Below are positions 35,860-45,973 of a stretch of 64,000 bases of DNA, piece after piece. This stretch comes from an uncultured Litoreibacter sp. (GTDB lineage: Bacteria; Pseudomonadota; Alphaproteobacteria; Rhodobacterales; Rhodobacteraceae). Position 1 is the first letter of the stretch; every line of letters begins with the position of its first letter. The notes under the pieces were generated by a model. That model did not search any database. It was given only the letters and a program-made list of their open reading frames with translations, and was not told the DNA's origin. The DNA lies in the NCBI GenBank assembly GCA_947494435.1, contig CANLUY010000001.1, positions 1,292,001 to 1,356,000 of the forward strand, written 5' to 3'. Position numbers and translations under genes: made by a program.

Positions 35860-36339
35860 ATGAGAACGCTCTTTCTTGCCTCCTTCTTTGCGTTTCTGAC
35901 GGACCAAGCATCCAAGATTTATATCATGCGTGTTTTGGACATGCAGGTTGGCGACCGGCTTGAGATTTTCGCGCCATTTTTGGTTTTCGTGTTTGGCTGG
36001 AACCCGGGGATCAACTTTGGCTTATTCAGCAACAGCCCAGAGACATCGCGGTGGATATTAACGGTCTTGGCGATTGCCATTTCGCTTGGTTTGATATGGT
36101 GGGCGCGGACATCGCTGTCTCGACCCATTACGTTTGCAGCGGCGGGGCTGGTGATCGGCGGTGCGCTTGGAAACGCACTGGACCGCGTTCTCTATGGCGC
36201 GGTTGCTGATTTTTTGAACATGTCGTGTTGCGGTATAGACAACCGGTTTATCTTCAATATCGCTGATATCTGGATATTCGCAGGTGCATTTGCCCTGATC
36301 ATCTTTACAGACGAGAAATCAGACAAGAAGACCCCGTGA
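35860..36339 (+). CDS. lspA: Lipoprotein signal peptidase (signal peptidase II)
   Basis: A 159-residue inner-membrane aspartyl protease that cleaves prolipoproteins after lipidation. Four helices are predicted. The catalytic pair lies in YGAVADFLN (Asp117) and FNIADIWIF (Asp136); the conserved NPGINFGLF and GNALDR motifs are also present. Start immediately follows purH, and a probable lipoprotein gene follows, so this is an apparent operon. Confidence 0.96.
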   Translation: MRTLFLASFFAFLTDQASKIYIMRVLDMQVGDRLEIFAPFLVFVFGWNPGINFGLFSNSPETSRWILTVLAIAISLGLIWWARTSLSRPITFAAAGLVIGGALGNALDRVLYGAVADFLNMSCCGIDNRFIFNIADIWIFAGAFALIIFTDEKSDKKTP

Positions 36340-36402
36340 CGCCTGTTCTCGAATGGGTTAAAGAATACAAAACACACCGCATCAGATGGTGAGGAGACAG
36401 GC

Positions 36403-36921
36403 ATGAGCCGCACAGCGATGATCCTGACAGGTTTGGTAGCCGTACTGGCCCTTGGTGCCTGTGACCGGAATAAAGAGCCGCAGCTTTTGAACATCAAATC
36501 TCAAGGCACAGGCCCTGATGAATTTGCCATCTTGCCCGCGAAGCCACTGACCCAACCTGAAAGCTACGCGGTATTGCCCCCACCCACGCCAGGCGGAACC
36601 AATCGGACAGATGCCACGCCCTTCGCTGATGCAACGATTGCACTGGGGGGCAATCCGAACGGTGGGATCAGTGACGGAAGCTTGGTGAATTATGCATCGC
36701 GCTACGGTGTGACACCTGCAATCCGAACCCAGCTTGCCAAGGAAGACGTTGAGTTTCGTCGTAAGAATGACGGTCGCCTGTTGGAGCGGTTGTTCAACGT
36801 GAATGTCTATTTCAAAGCGTATAAACGCCAATCCCTTGATCAATATGCGGAATTGGAACGCTTGCGCCGTTTGGGAGTGCGCACTGTTTCTGCACCACCT
36901 GAGGGATTTGAGGAAGAATAG
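36403..36921 (+). CDS. DUF3035-type lipoprotein
   Basis: A 172-residue protein with a lipoprotein signal (MILTGLVAVLALGACDRN, lipobox LGAC). The mature part is proline-rich near the start (GPDEFAILPAKPLTQPESYA, then LPPPTPGGTNRTD), as in DUF3035 proteins of this order. A helical C-terminus runs YKRQSLDQYAELERLRRLG. Its location after lspA, the enzyme that would process it, fits. Function unknown. Confidence 0.82.
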   Translation: MSRTAMILTGLVAVLALGACDRNKEPQLLNIKSQGTGPDEFAILPAKPLTQPESYAVLPPPTPGGTNRTDATPFADATIALGGNPNGGISDGSLVNYASRYGVTPAIRTQLAKEDVEFRRKNDGRLLERLFNVNVYFKAYKRQSLDQYAELERLRRLGVRTVSAPPEGFEEE

Positions 36922-37019
36922 CCGATCGTAACATCGCGCTCACATACGCGTTGATGGCATTGAAACAATTGCGCGCTAGGTCTTAACTCAACCACGAGAA
37001 TGCTAAAGAAGGACCACCG

Positions 37020-38357
37020 ATGTTGCGCTTGACCCTTTGTGCTTTGGCCTGCCTACTCGTTGCGCCAGCAACCGCTGCCGAAAACGTCACCACATTCAAA
37101 CTAGACAACGGTATGGAAGCCGTCGTGATCGAAGATCACCGGGCACCCGTCGTCGTACACATGCTCTGGTACAGAGCAGGGGCTGCCGACGAAAAACCCG
37201 GCGTGTCTGGTATCGCCCACTTCCTTGAACACCTTCTGTTTAAGGCCACCGATAATATGGAAGCAGGGGAGTTCTCGGCCACAGTCGAAGCAAATGGCGG
37301 CTCCGACAATGCCTTCACCTCTTGGGATTACACCGGATATTTTCAGCGTGTCGCGGCAGATCGTTTGGGTCTGATGATGCAGATGGAAGCCGACCGGATG
37401 CGCAATATCAAGCTGACGGAAGAAGATATCATTACAGAGCGCAACGTGATTTTGGAGGAGCGTAATCAGCGCACTGACAGCGATCCAGGCGCATTGTTTG
37501 CCGAGCAACGCCGGTCTGCGCAATATCTCAATCATCCGTATGGCATACCAATCATCGGATGGCGTCATGAAATGGAACAGCTGACGCGCGAAGATGCTTT
37601 GGAGTTCTACGAGACCTTTTATGCGCCAAACGCGGCTGTTCTTGTCGTCGCAGGCGATGTTGATCCGGCAGAAGTCGAAGAACTGGCTAAAATTCACTAC
37701 GGCCCACTGAAGCCAACCGTTGATTTGCCGGTTCGTGAGCGTCCGCAAGAACCACCTCAATTGGCGGAACGTCGCATCACTTATGAAGACCCGCGTGTCT
37801 CACAACCTTATGTGATCCGCACCTATCTGGCCCCAGAGCGGGATGCAGGTGATCAAGAAACTGCTGCCGCGTTGACACTGCTTGCCGATATTCTCGGTGG
37901 TAGCTCAGCCACATCCGTGTTTGGACGCGAGTTGGAGCTGGATAACCGCAAAGCTGTCTACACCTCTGCCTTCTATTCTGGCATGAACTACGACGATACA
38001 AACTTCGGTGTCCTCATCGTGCCAACGCCCGACCTGACTTTGGAGCAGGCCGAAGCGGAGATGGATGCGGTCATCACACAATTTATCGAGGATGGTGTCG
38101 ACTCTGCTCAGCTTGAGCGGGTGAAAACTCAGATACGTGCGTCTGCGATCTATGAGAATGACAACGTAAGCGGCCTTGCACGCAGATACGGTGCAGCTCT
38201 GACTTCGGGCTTAACGGTTGAGGATGTGCAGGCATGGCCCGATATCCTTCAGTCGGTGACTGAGGAAGACATCATCGCAGCGGCGAAGATGGTATTTGAT
38301 CGCGATAAAGCGGTCACGGGATGGTATCAGAAACCAGCAGCTGAGGTGACACAATGA
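37020..38357 (+). CDS. M16 zinc metallopeptidase, catalytic subunit
   Basis: A 445-residue exported peptidase of the pitrilysin/PqqL type. Signal peptide ends PATAA. The inverted zinc motif HFLEH is at residues 67-71, with the downstream glutamate in NVILEERNQR. The second M16 domain starts near residue 195. It overlaps the next M16 gene by 4 bases (ATGA); together they should form the active/inactive heterodimer common for this family. Likely degrades periplasmic peptides. Confidence 0.92.
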   Translation: MLRLTLCALACLLVAPATAAENVTTFKLDNGMEAVVIEDHRAPVVVHMLWYRAGAADEKPGVSGIAHFLEHLLFKATDNMEAGEFSATVEANGGSDNAFTSWDYTGYFQRVAADRLGLMMQMEADRMRNIKLTEEDIITERNVILEERNQRTDSDPGALFAEQRRSAQYLNHPYGIPIIGWRHEMEQLTREDALEFYETFYAPNAAVLVVAGDVDPAEVEELAKIHYGPLKPTVDLPVRERPQEPPQLAERRITYEDPRVSQPYVIRTYLAPERDAGDQETAAALTLLADILGGSSATSVFGRELELDNRKAVYTSAFYSGMNYDDTNFGVLIVPTPDLTLEQAEAEMDAVITQFIEDGVDSAQLERVKTQIRASAIYENDNVSGLARRYGAALTSGLTVEDVQAWPDILQSVTEEDIIAAAKMVFDRDKAVTGWYQKPAAEVTQ

Positions 38358-39664
38358 TCCGTATTCTATTTGCTCTGACTGCGGCCATTGTTTTCACGCT
38401 GCCCGCACGTGCGATCGATATTCAAGAAGTAACGTCGCCCGGTGGCATTAAGGCGTGGCTGGTAGAAGAACGGTCGATCCCCTTCACGGCCTTGGAAATC
38501 CGTTTCAAAGGCGGCGCTTCACTGGATCGCCCTGAAAAGCGTGGCGCAATTCACCTAATGGCGGGCCTGATTGAAGAGGGTGCTGGTGACTTGGACGCGA
38601 CTGAATTCGCTGCGGCTCGTGAGGCATTAGCCTCAAGTTACGGTTTCGACGTGTACGACGATGCTTTTTCTATCTCCGCACAGTTCTTGACGGAAAATCG
38701 CGAAGACGCATTGGCGTTATTGCGGTCAGCGATAAACGAGCCGCGTTTCGATCAAGCGGCGATAGAACGCGTTCGCGCGCAGGTCGTTTCAATCATTCGC
38801 TCGGAGGAGAAGGAACCTTCCGACATCGCCCGTAGAACTTTGATGTCTATGACATTCGGCGACCATCCCTATGGCTCTCCTCTTGAGGGAACGGTGGAGA
38901 GCGTGGAAGCTCTCTCGCGGGATGATATCGTGAACGCACACCAAGACATCTTCGCACGTGATCGGGTATTCGTCGGTGCAGTTGGTGACATTTCGGCCGA
39001 AGAACTAGGGTCTCTTATCGACGATCTACTTGGCACGCTTCCAGAAACAGGCGCGCCGATGCCAGCCGACGCTGATTTCGCTCTACAAGGTGGTAAGACA
39101 GTCGTTCCTTTCAACACGCCCCAATCGGTTGCTCTGTTTGCGCATGAAGGTATTGAACGTGATGACCCTGACTTTTTCCCAGCCTATGTGATGAACCAGA
39201 TCTTTGGGGCCGGTGGGTTTGGGTCCCGTCTCACGAAAGAAGTACGGGTCAAGCGGGGACTGACATACGGCGTCTCCACATACCTCATTCCAAAGGACCA
39301 TGCGGAGCTGGTGATGGGGCAAGTTGCGTCCTCTAATGACCGCGTCGCCGAGGCCATTGAGGTGATAAAAGCCGAGTGGAAGAAACTTGCCATAGAAGGT
39401 GTCACGGAAGAAGAACTCGCCGACGCCAAGAAATATCTAACGGGGGCTTATCCCCTCCGGTTTGATGGAAACGGTACGATCGCGAGTATTCTTGTTGGCA
39501 TGCAAATGGATGATTTGCCGATTGATTACGCTGACACTCGGAACGATAAGGTCAACGCGGTTACCCTTGATGACATTAAGCGTGTAGCTGCGCGTGTTCT
39601 CAGACCAGATGATCTGCATTTCGTTGTTGTTGGTCAACCTGAAGGCATCGAGACCACCAACTAG
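38354..39664 (+). CDS. M16 peptidase-like protein, non-catalytic subunit
   Basis: A 436-residue M16 homologue with a signal peptide ending ARA. The position of the zinc motif reads GAIHLMAGLIEEG, so His-x-x-Glu-His is lost and the subunit cannot bind zinc itself. The substrate-binding Arg/Tyr region is kept (GGFGSRLTKEVRVKRGLTYG), as expected for the partner that completes the active site of the preceding subunit. Confidence 0.92.
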   Translation: MIRILFALTAAIVFTLPARAIDIQEVTSPGGIKAWLVEERSIPFTALEIRFKGGASLDRPEKRGAIHLMAGLIEEGAGDLDATEFAAAREALASSYGFDVYDDAFSISAQFLTENREDALALLRSAINEPRFDQAAIERVRAQVVSIIRSEEKEPSDIARRTLMSMTFGDHPYGSPLEGTVESVEALSRDDIVNAHQDIFARDRVFVGAVGDISAEELGSLIDDLLGTLPETGAPMPADADFALQGGKTVVPFNTPQSVALFAHEGIERDDPDFFPAYVMNQIFGAGGFGSRLTKEVRVKRGLTYGVSTYLIPKDHAELVMGQVASSNDRVAEAIEVIKAEWKKLAIEGVTEEELADAKKYLTGAYPLRFDGNGTIASILVGMQMDDLPIDYADTRNDKVNAVTLDDIKRVAARVLRPDDLHFVVVGQPEGIETTN

Positions 39665-39706
39665 GCACATGGCCGAATCGGAGCAGGGCGTGCTATACCT
39701 AGCGGT

Positions 39707-41530
39707 ATGAACGCCCAGGACCGCAACATAAGCCAAGACATGCCCAAAATCAGGCAGTTAGACGATGTGGCCGTCAACCGCATCGCAGCTGGCGAAGTGG
39801 TGGAGCGCCCAGCGTCGGCCGTGAAGGAGCTTCTCGAGAACGCACTTGATGCCGGCGCGACCCGTATCGAGCTGGCGGTGAAGGACGGCGGCAAAACACT
39901 GGTGCGCGTCACAGATGATGGCCATGGGATTGCCCATTCTGACTTGCCGCTTGCTTTGTCGCGTCATGCAACGTCCAAGATCGACGGCTCTGATCTGCTG
40001 AACATTCATACATTTGGGTTCCGGGGTGAGGCTTTGCCATCGCTCGGCGCTGTTGGCCGACTAATAATTACTTCGCGGGCACTGGGCTCTGATACAGCGT
40101 TTTCAATCTCTGTTAATGGCGGCCAGCAGGAGCCTCCCCGCCCCGCAGCGCTGAGTGTAGGAACCGTCGTCGAGCTGCGCGACCTCTTTTATGCGACGCC
40201 CGCGCGGTTGAAGTTCCTTCGGACGGACCGCGCTGAGATGCAGGCGATCAATGATGTGGTCAAACGCCTTGCTATGGCTGAGCCATACGTTGGTTTTTCG
40301 GTTCGCGATCTGACGCAAGGGGATCAGGGTCGTGTCAGCTTTCGTGCCGATCCACAAACGGGGGATTTGTTCAACGCTCTCGGCTCTCGTCTGAGCCAGA
40401 TCCTCGGGACAGATTTTGCTGACAATGCCTTGCAGATTGACGCTGAACGGGAAGGGATCACGCTGACAGGTTTTGCAGCGCTTCCAACTTACTCCCGCGG
40501 CTCCGCGACGGCGCAGTATCTTTTTGTCAACGGCCGGCCTGTTCGTGACAAGCTTTTGATTGGCGCATTGCGCGGAGCCTATTCCGACTTTCTGTCTCGC
40601 GACCGGCATCCGGCTGTCGCGCTTTTCTTGGAGTGTGACCCGCAGAAGGTCGATGTGAATGTGCACCCCGCAAAGGCCGAAGTGCGTTTCCGGGATCCGG
40701 GCATTGCGCGTGGCCTAATCGTATCTGCGCTGAAACATGCGTTAGCAGAAGCCGGGCATCGCGCCTCTTCTACCGTTGCAGATGCGACACTTGGTGCATT
40801 TCGACCTGAACCGCAGGGGCGGATCTATCAGATGGATCGTCCGTCGCAGAGCGCGTTGCGGGCTTCCTATGAAGTGCAATCTCCTGGATTTGCCGAAACG
40901 GCTCCTGTTTTTGCGCGCGTAGAAGAAGTGGTAGATGATGCGCCTCTGGATACACCGCTTGGTGCGGCGCGCGCGCAGGTACACGAGAATTATATCATTG
41001 CGCAAACCGCAGACGGAATGGTGATTGTTGATCAGCATGCCGCACATGAGCGACTGGTCTATGAGAAGCTCAAAAACCAAATGGCAGAAAACGGCGTAGC
41101 AACGCAGGCGCTTTTGATCCCAGAGATCGTTGAACTGTCAGACGGTGATGCAGCCCTTTTGATGGAGCACGCAGATATTTTGGCGAAGTTCGGTTTGATG
41201 ATCGAAGCCTTCGGGCAAGGAGCTATCGCTGTACGAGAAACGCCTGCCATCCTTGGTGTGATTAACGCAGAGAAGATGCTGCGCGATATCCTTGATGAGA
41301 TCGACGATCTGGGCAACACACAGACATTGGCCGACAAAATCGAGGCTGTGTTGAGCCGTGTCGCATGCCACGGCTCCATCCGGTCAGGGCGTATCATGCG
41401 GGGGGACGAGATGAATGCTTTGTTGCGGGAGATGGAGGCGACACCACATTCCGGTCAGTGCAATCACGGACGTCCGACTTATGTGGAGCTAAAACTGGCC
41501 GACATTGAACGGTTGTTTGGGCGCACATGA
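39707..41530 (+). CDS. mutL: DNA mismatch repair protein MutL with endonuclease motif
   Basis: A 607-residue GHKL ATPase coordinating mismatch repair. ATP-binding motifs: [36 protein letters not shown]. The C-terminal dimerisation domain contains [12 protein letters not shown], matching the DQHA-x2-E-x4-E motif of nicking MutL proteins, so this MutL probably cuts the strand itself without MutH. An alternative start at 39740 (MPKIRQLDD) is equally plausible; neither has a strong ribosome site. Its stop overlaps the rmuC start. Confidence 0.96.
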   Translation: MNAQDRNISQDMPKIRQLDDVAVNRIAAGEVVERPASAVKELLENALDAGATRIELAVKDGGKTLVRVTDDGHGIAHSDLPLALSRHATSKIDGSDLLNIHTFGFRGEALPSLGAVGRLIITSRALGSDTAFSISVNGGQQEPPRPAALSVGTVVELRDLFYATPARLKFLRTDRAEMQAINDVVKRLAMAEPYVGFSVRDLTQGDQGRVSFRADPQTGDLFNALGSRLSQILGTDFADNALQIDAEREGITLTGFAALPTYSRGSATAQYLFVNGRPVRDKLLIGALRGAYSDFLSRDRHPAVALFLECDPQKVDVNVHPAKAEVRFRDPGIARGLIVSALKHALAEAGHRASSTVADATLGAFRPEPQGRIYQMDRPSQSALRASYEVQSPGFAETAPVFARVEEVVDDAPLDTPLGAARAQVHENYIIAQTADGMVIVDQHAAHERLVYEKLKNQMAENGVATQALLIPEIVELSDGDAALLMEHADILAKFGLMIEAFGQGAIAVRETPAILGVINAEKMLRDILDEIDDLGNTQTLADKIEAVLSRVACHGSIRSGRIMRGDEMNALLREMEATPHSGQCNHGRPTYVELKLADIERLFGRT

Positions 41531-42753
41531 TCCAGATTGGGGATAGGACGTTCGACTTGAGCGAACCGGTCGTTATTGGCGCAATTGTAGGGGCTGTCGT
41601 CGTTTTGCTTATGCTTCTTCTGTTGATCCTATCGCTGCGCGCCTCGGCCAGATCGGCACGCGCTGCGGAGCCTTTGATGGGGCAGGTCAGTCAGCTTGCG
41701 CAGGTTGTGCAGTCGCTCAGTCAAGGTCAGGCGCAATTGACCGGTGGGCTTGAGGCGGTTTCCAAGTCGCAGACCATGACGATGCAGACGATGGAAGTCC
41801 GGATGGCGGACGTACAGCAGAAGATGACGGAGCGGCTGCATGAGAACGCCATGAAGTCTGCGCGGTCCATGTCAGATATGCAGGAGCGGATGAGTGATGT
41901 GCTGCATGGCTCGTCAGAGAAGACAACGAAATCTTTGACCCAATTGCAGGAACGTCTGGCGACGATTGATAAAGCACAGACAAATATCGAGAAGCTGTCA
42001 GGCGATGTGCTGTCGCTGCAAGATATCCTGTCAAACAAACAGACCCGTGGGGCGTTTGGAGAAATTCAACTCAATGATATCGTGTCCAAGGCGATGCCTG
42101 CTGATAGCTACGCGCTGCAGTCGACGCTTTCGAATGGGAAGCGGGCAGATTGTTTGATCAACCTGCCGAACCCTCCCGGCCCGATCGTGATTGACGCCAA
42201 GTTTCCGCTTGAGGCGTATGAGGCGTTTGTGGCGGCTGAGACTAAGGATGCGCAGGCGCGGGCGTTGACGGCGCTGGGGCAGGCAGTGCGGGTGCATATC
42301 AAGAAGATATCGGACAGCTACATTATTGAGGGGGAGACCGCCGACGGGGCGTTGATGTTCCTGCCGTCTGAGGCGGTCTATGCGGAGCTTCATGCGCGTC
42401 TTCCCAATATTATTCGGGAAGGCTTTGCGGCGCGGGTGTGGATTGTCTCGCCCACGACTTGCATGGCGACGCTGAATACGATGCGGGCGATCTTGAAGGA
42501 TGCTCGTATGCGGGAACAGACCGGAGAGATCAGGAAAGCGCTGCGGCAGCTACATCGCGATGTAGAAATTATCGGGGAGAAGGCAGGTAAGCTTGAGACC
42601 CATTTGAGGCAAGCTGGCGATGATGTGGCGGGGGTGATTACTGCGGCCACACGGGCAGGGAAGCGGGCGGATCGGTTGGACAATTTCGACTTTGAAGAAC
42701 TGGCCCCTGAAGCGGAGACGAATGTGGTCCCGCTTGGAAAATCAGCCGAATAA
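41527..42753 (+). CDS. rmuC: DNA recombination protein RmuC
   Basis: A 408-residue protein with an N-terminal membrane helix ([20 protein letters not shown]). A long coiled coil follows (about 50-170, repeated MQ/MS heptads such as [18 protein letters not shown]). Then comes the RmuC nuclease-like domain: [49 protein letters not shown] and [16 protein letters not shown]. RmuC limits inversions at short repeats. 4-base overlap with mutL. Confidence 0.92.
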   Translation: MIQIGDRTFDLSEPVVIGAIVGAVVVLLMLLLLILSLRASARSARAAEPLMGQVSQLAQVVQSLSQGQAQLTGGLEAVSKSQTMTMQTMEVRMADVQQKMTERLHENAMKSARSMSDMQERMSDVLHGSSEKTTKSLTQLQERLATIDKAQTNIEKLSGDVLSLQDILSNKQTRGAFGEIQLNDIVSKAMPADSYALQSTLSNGKRADCLINLPNPPGPIVIDAKFPLEAYEAFVAAETKDAQARALTALGQAVRVHIKKISDSYIIEGETADGALMFLPSEAVYAELHARLPNIIREGFAARVWIVSPTTCMATLNTMRAILKDARMREQTGEIRKALRQLHRDVEIIGEKAGKLETHLRQAGDDVAGVITAATRAGKRADRLDNFDFEELAPEAETNVVPLGKSAE

Positions 42754-42756
42754 GAC

Positions 42757-42779
42757 GATTTCCCCGCATGCGGGGAATC
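42757..42779 (+). terminator. Palindromic hairpin after rmuC
   Basis: TCCCCGCATGCGGGGA (42761-42776) is a perfect 16-bp palindrome extended by AT-rich flanks, starting 4 bases after the rmuC stop and followed by TGTTTAAG. It is plausibly the end of the mutL-rmuC transcript, although the T run is weak. Confidence 0.5.
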
Positions 42780-42917
42780 TGTTTAAGTGACTGATATTAA
42801 TAGATATAGCGTTTATTGTTAACTAAATATTTACTGGCAAAATCACCCGGAAACTTTCTGATCCCCGATGTCGTGTTTGCGCTGCCACCGAGCTGTTTGC
42901 CGTTTAGCGAAAACCTC

Positions 42918-43331
42918 TCACGCGTTTCCTCGCACCTCGGAAATTGAGGTTTCACTTAGCTTTTTGACAAGGCTTTCTTCGACGTCTTCCAGCACGCTTG
43001 AGACACGTTTATGCAATGCGTGCTCTACTGAACATGCGGAGGCTTCACTTGCTTCGCCCGTTGCGACCATACGCTCGTCGAGGGCAAGGTAGACGTCGGC
43101 AAGGGTGATATCTTGGGGCTTGTGCGCCAATCGCCAGCCGCCCGCGTGACCCTTTTCAGATGTCAGCAGACCTGCTTCCCTTAATTTGCCCAAAACGCGT
43201 CGGACCACGACGGGATTTGTGCCTGCGTGTTCAGCGATATCGGATGATGTGCGCACACGATCTGGACTTCCAGCCATATGGCTCAGCGTGTGCAGAGCAA
43301 GCGATAAGCGAGAGTTGCGCTTCATTTGCAA
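42918..43331 (-). CDS. Rrf2-family transcriptional regulator lacking an Fe-S cysteine cluster
   Basis: A 137-residue winged-helix regulator. RLSLALHTLSHMAG, SSDIAEHAGTNPVVVRRVLG and GHAGGWRLAHKPQDITLADVY are Rrf2 landmarks. Only one cysteine is present (SACSVEH), so the three-cysteine Fe-S ligand set of IscR, NsrR and RirA is missing. It belongs with the cluster-free members such as YwnA/CymR, and may sense through the single thiol or a ligand. Divergent from the DUF6525/ABC importer genes, with a tandem operator between. Confidence 0.88.
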   Translation of the reverse strand: MQMKRNSRLSLALHTLSHMAGSPDRVRTSSDIAEHAGTNPVVVRRVLGKLREAGLLTSEKGHAGGWRLAHKPQDITLADVYLALDERMVATGEASEASACSVEHALHKRVSSVLEDVEESLVKKLSETSISEVRGNA

Positions 43332-43355
43332 TTTTTCTCCAACCGGGTGTTGTTC

Positions 43356-43398
43356 GTAACTTTTGCAGTTGCATTTGTAAAGTAACTACGTAAGTTGC
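43356..43398. promoter_or_regulatory. Tandem operator for the Rrf2 regulator
   Basis: Two copies of GTAACT-N5-AGTTGC (43356-43372 and 43382-43398) start 26 bases apart in the rrf2/DUF6525 gap. Each copy is a near palindrome (5 of 6 paired positions) of the size bound by Rrf2 dimers. The spacers differ (TTTGC, ACGTA), so only the contacted bases are conserved. Confidence 0.6.
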
Positions 43399-43485
43399 GT
43401 GATCTATCGGATTAGCTTTGGTGCATATTATGTCAGATACACCGCTGCGCGTCACTGTCACTATCGGAAGTTTGGAAGATACTGA

Positions 43486-43782
43486 ATGACACGGAACCTT
43501 GGTCAAACGACTTTGTATCGCAAACGCCGCGCGTGTGACCCGATGCGGCGCTTTGATGCCCTTCCAACACCACTGAGGCATTGGTTAACAAAGGCAGCGC
43601 TTCCTTGGTCACCGACATCCGCGCAGAAGATATGGGCGCGTGCGCAAGCAAGCGGATTGAGCGAGAAAGATGCGCTGACCTTGCTCAGCCGCGCCGAAGC
43701 GAACACCCTTGCGCGTGACAAGCGTGCAATTTTCCAGCCCGACCTTTCAACACAATCAAGGAATACTTCATGTCGTTTATGA
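43486..43782 (+). CDS. DUF6525 small protein
   Basis: A 98-residue basic protein matching DUF6525 as I know it from Rhodobacterales: TRNLGQTTLYRKRRACDPMRR, given here in parts (TRNLGQTTL and KRRACDPMRRFDALP), then LRHWLTKAALPWSP and LLSRAEANTLARDK. No known function. Its 3' end overlaps the start of the solute-binding-protein gene by 13 bases, which couples it to the importer. Confidence 0.8.
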   Translation: MTRNLGQTTLYRKRRACDPMRRFDALPTPLRHWLTKAALPWSPTSAQKIWARAQASGLSEKDALTLLSRAEANTLARDKRAIFQPDLSTQSRNTSCRL

Positions 43783-45293
43783 CAAGGCTTGCGACTGCTG
43801 CACTTTTCTCACTTGTCACCGTGCTGCCTGTCGCGTCGCAGGACGGTACGCTCAACATTTCTGTTGGCTTCATTTCCAGTGACCCCGTCCCCGATCCCCG
43901 GACGGGATATAATGGTTGGATGTCCAACCAAACAGGCGTGACTGAGACGCTGATGGGTATTGATTACAAATTGAACCTTTATCCGCGTCTTGCCGAAGGG
44001 ATTGAGCAGACCTCACCGACCACATGGCGCGTCACGCTGCGCGATGGCTTGCAATTCCATGATGGAACGGCGGTCACCGCACAATCGGTTGTTGATGCGA
44101 TTACGCCAATCGCAGATGAGGAAAGCGCTGCCCATAATGCACGCATTGCCAATCTACTCGACCTTGCTGGCCTATCGGTAGACGGCGACAGGGTCATTGT
44201 CTTTGAAACAAACAGCCCGAATGCGGCCTTCCCGTGGAGCCTGTCTGAGCCCGGCTTGGCAGTGCTTGGAGCATCGAGCGACGCCTATCCCATCAATGCG
44301 ACAGGCCCCTATGTTTTCCGCGAGGCCGTGCCGGAGCAGCTCTACCGTGTTGAAGCAAATCCGGAATACCGTTTGGGTGCCCCTGGCTTTGAAGAGGTGC
44401 GGGTCGTCGGCATACCTGATCCGGGCGCATCGGCGCTGGCATTTGAAGCTGGTGAAGTCGATATGGTTATCAATTATCCTGAGACAGACTTCGCCCGTAT
44501 TCAAGAAACAGGCGCCACTGGCTTCGCGGCCCCAACTGCGCGCCTGTATTTCTATACGGTAAATGCGCAAAGTGGACCGATGGCGAACCCGTTGATCCGC
44601 CGCGCTGTGTCTGCAGCCATTGACCGAGAGGGAATTGTTGAGGCCGCGCTTTCCGGCGTGGGCGGTGAGCCTGCCGGGACAGTCTATCCCGCAGGGACGA
44701 GCTGGGCTGCGGATATCAAACATGTCTATGATCCCGCGCTTGCCGAACAATTGCTGTCAGAGGCGGGAGCGGTGAAAGAGGGCGGCCTTTGGACGCTGGA
44801 TGGAGAGCCTTTGGAAATTGAGATCGTCACATATTCCTCGCGCGCTGCATTGCCGCCAACAGCTGAGCTGACCCAAGCGTTTCTGCAGGCTATTGGTGTA
44901 ACGGCGACCATTAGTGTCGGCGAATACGGGGCCAGCAATGATGCTATCGCGGCAGGTGAGGCGGATATGTTCCTGCAGGCTTGGGTTACCACGCCTCAGG
45001 GTGATCCGGGTGCGGTTCTGGAAGCCTTGCTGAAATCCACCGGTGGTTCCAATGCGGGGGGGTATAACAATCCTGAGTTGGACCAGCTTCTTAGCGATGG
45101 CCGGACGACTTTTGAGCAGGACGGGCGCGAGGTGATCTATGACCGTGTGCAGCAGATTATTGCAGAAGACGCTGCGATGATCCCCGTGTTCCATGTCAGT
45201 CAGACCAATGTGGCACGGGCCGGTCTAACAGGGTATGCCGTCCACCCGACCGAGACTTATTGGATCACCCACGAGACGCGTTTCAGCGAATGA
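43770..45293 (+). CDS. ABC importer solute-binding protein (family 5, NikA/DppA-like)
   Basis: A 507-residue periplasmic binding protein with signal peptide ending PVASQ. Family-5 landmarks are present: TWRVTLRDGLQFHDGTAVTAQSV in two parts (TWRVTLRDGLQFHDG, TAVTAQSVVDAI), NATGPYVFREA, NPLIRRAVSAAIDREGIVE and GGYNNPELDQLL. Such proteins deliver peptides, nickel chelates, opines or haem. Absence of a diagnostic pocket motif prevents choosing. First structural gene of a five-gene importer in the order binding protein, ATPase, ATPase, permease, permease. Confidence 0.9.
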   Translation: MSFMTRLATAALFSLVTVLPVASQDGTLNISVGFISSDPVPDPRTGYNGWMSNQTGVTETLMGIDYKLNLYPRLAEGIEQTSPTTWRVTLRDGLQFHDGTAVTAQSVVDAITPIADEESAAHNARIANLLDLAGLSVDGDRVIVFETNSPNAAFPWSLSEPGLAVLGASSDAYPINATGPYVFREAVPEQLYRVEANPEYRLGAPGFEEVRVVGIPDPGASALAFEAGEVDMVINYPETDFARIQETGATGFAAPTARLYFYTVNAQSGPMANPLIRRAVSAAIDREGIVEAALSGVGGEPAGTVYPAGTSWAADIKHVYDPALAEQLLSEAGAVKEGGLWTLDGEPLEIEIVTYSSRAALPPTAELTQAFLQAIGVTATISVGEYGASNDAIAAGEADMFLQAWVTTPQGDPGAVLEALLKSTGGSNAGGYNNPELDQLLSDGRTTFEQDGREVIYDRVQQIIAEDAAMIPVFHVSQTNVARAGLTGYAVHPTETYWITHETRFSE

Positions 45294-45973
45294 CAATCAT
45301 GGTCCGCGGTCTGAGTGCTGAGCGCTCTGGCCGCACGATCCTTTACCCGACCGATCTGGATATCAAGCCCGGCGAACGTGTCGGGCTTGTTGGCGCGTCG
45401 GGCTCTGGGAAATCAACCTTGGGGCATATGCTCATCGACACGCTACTGGCACAGGGTCACAGCGTCGCGCATGTGCCGCAAAGCCCGGATGAGGCGCTCG
45501 ATCCGCTGCGATCCATGCGGTTTCATTGGCAAGAGGCCGAGCAGGCTTTGCGCCTGCCGGCGGACACAGACAGGCGCATGGCGCTGTTCGAGGCGTTGCG
45601 GATTGAGGGGGGCGATTTGAGCAAGCGCCCATGGGGCTGGAGCCGCGGGATGCAGCAGCGTTTCGTGATCGCTATGGCTCTGCTCGGAACGCCCGACCTG
45701 TTGGTGATGGATGAGCCGACTTCGGCGCTTGATCCGGTTGTTGCAGCGCAGATGATGGCGCTGTTGGATGATTATCTTGCGGGCGGGTCAACCGCGCTGA
45801 TGCTCATCACGCATGATCTTGGTCTTGCGGCGCGCAGGGTGTCTCGTTTGATGGTGATGGACGCGGGGCGTGTGGTCGAAGATGCGCCGAGCGAACGACT
45901 GCTCACTGCGCCACAGACACAGGCCGCGCAATCGCTCTGTGCGCATCGCAATTGGATGAAACTTCCATGCTGA
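45290..45973 (+). CDS. ABC importer ATPase (first, NikD-like)
   Basis: A 227-residue ATPase. Walker A GASGSGKST, signature WGWSRGMQQR (in place of the usual LSGGQ; only SxGMQQR is kept), Walker B LLVMDEPTSALD, and the switch histidine in LITHDLG. It lacks the C-terminal oligopeptide-binding extension of DppD/DppF, so it resembles short NikD-type subunits. Its ATG overlaps the stop of the binding-protein gene. Confidence 0.88.
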   Translation: MTIMVRGLSAERSGRTILYPTDLDIKPGERVGLVGASGSGKSTLGHMLIDTLLAQGHSVAHVPQSPDEALDPLRSMRFHWQEAEQALRLPADTDRRMALFEALRIEGGDLSKRPWGWSRGMQQRFVIAMALLGTPDLLVMDEPTSALDPVVAAQMMALLDDYLAGGSTALMLITHDLGLAARRVSRLMVMDAGRVVEDAPSERLLTAPQTQAAQSLCAHRNWMKLPC

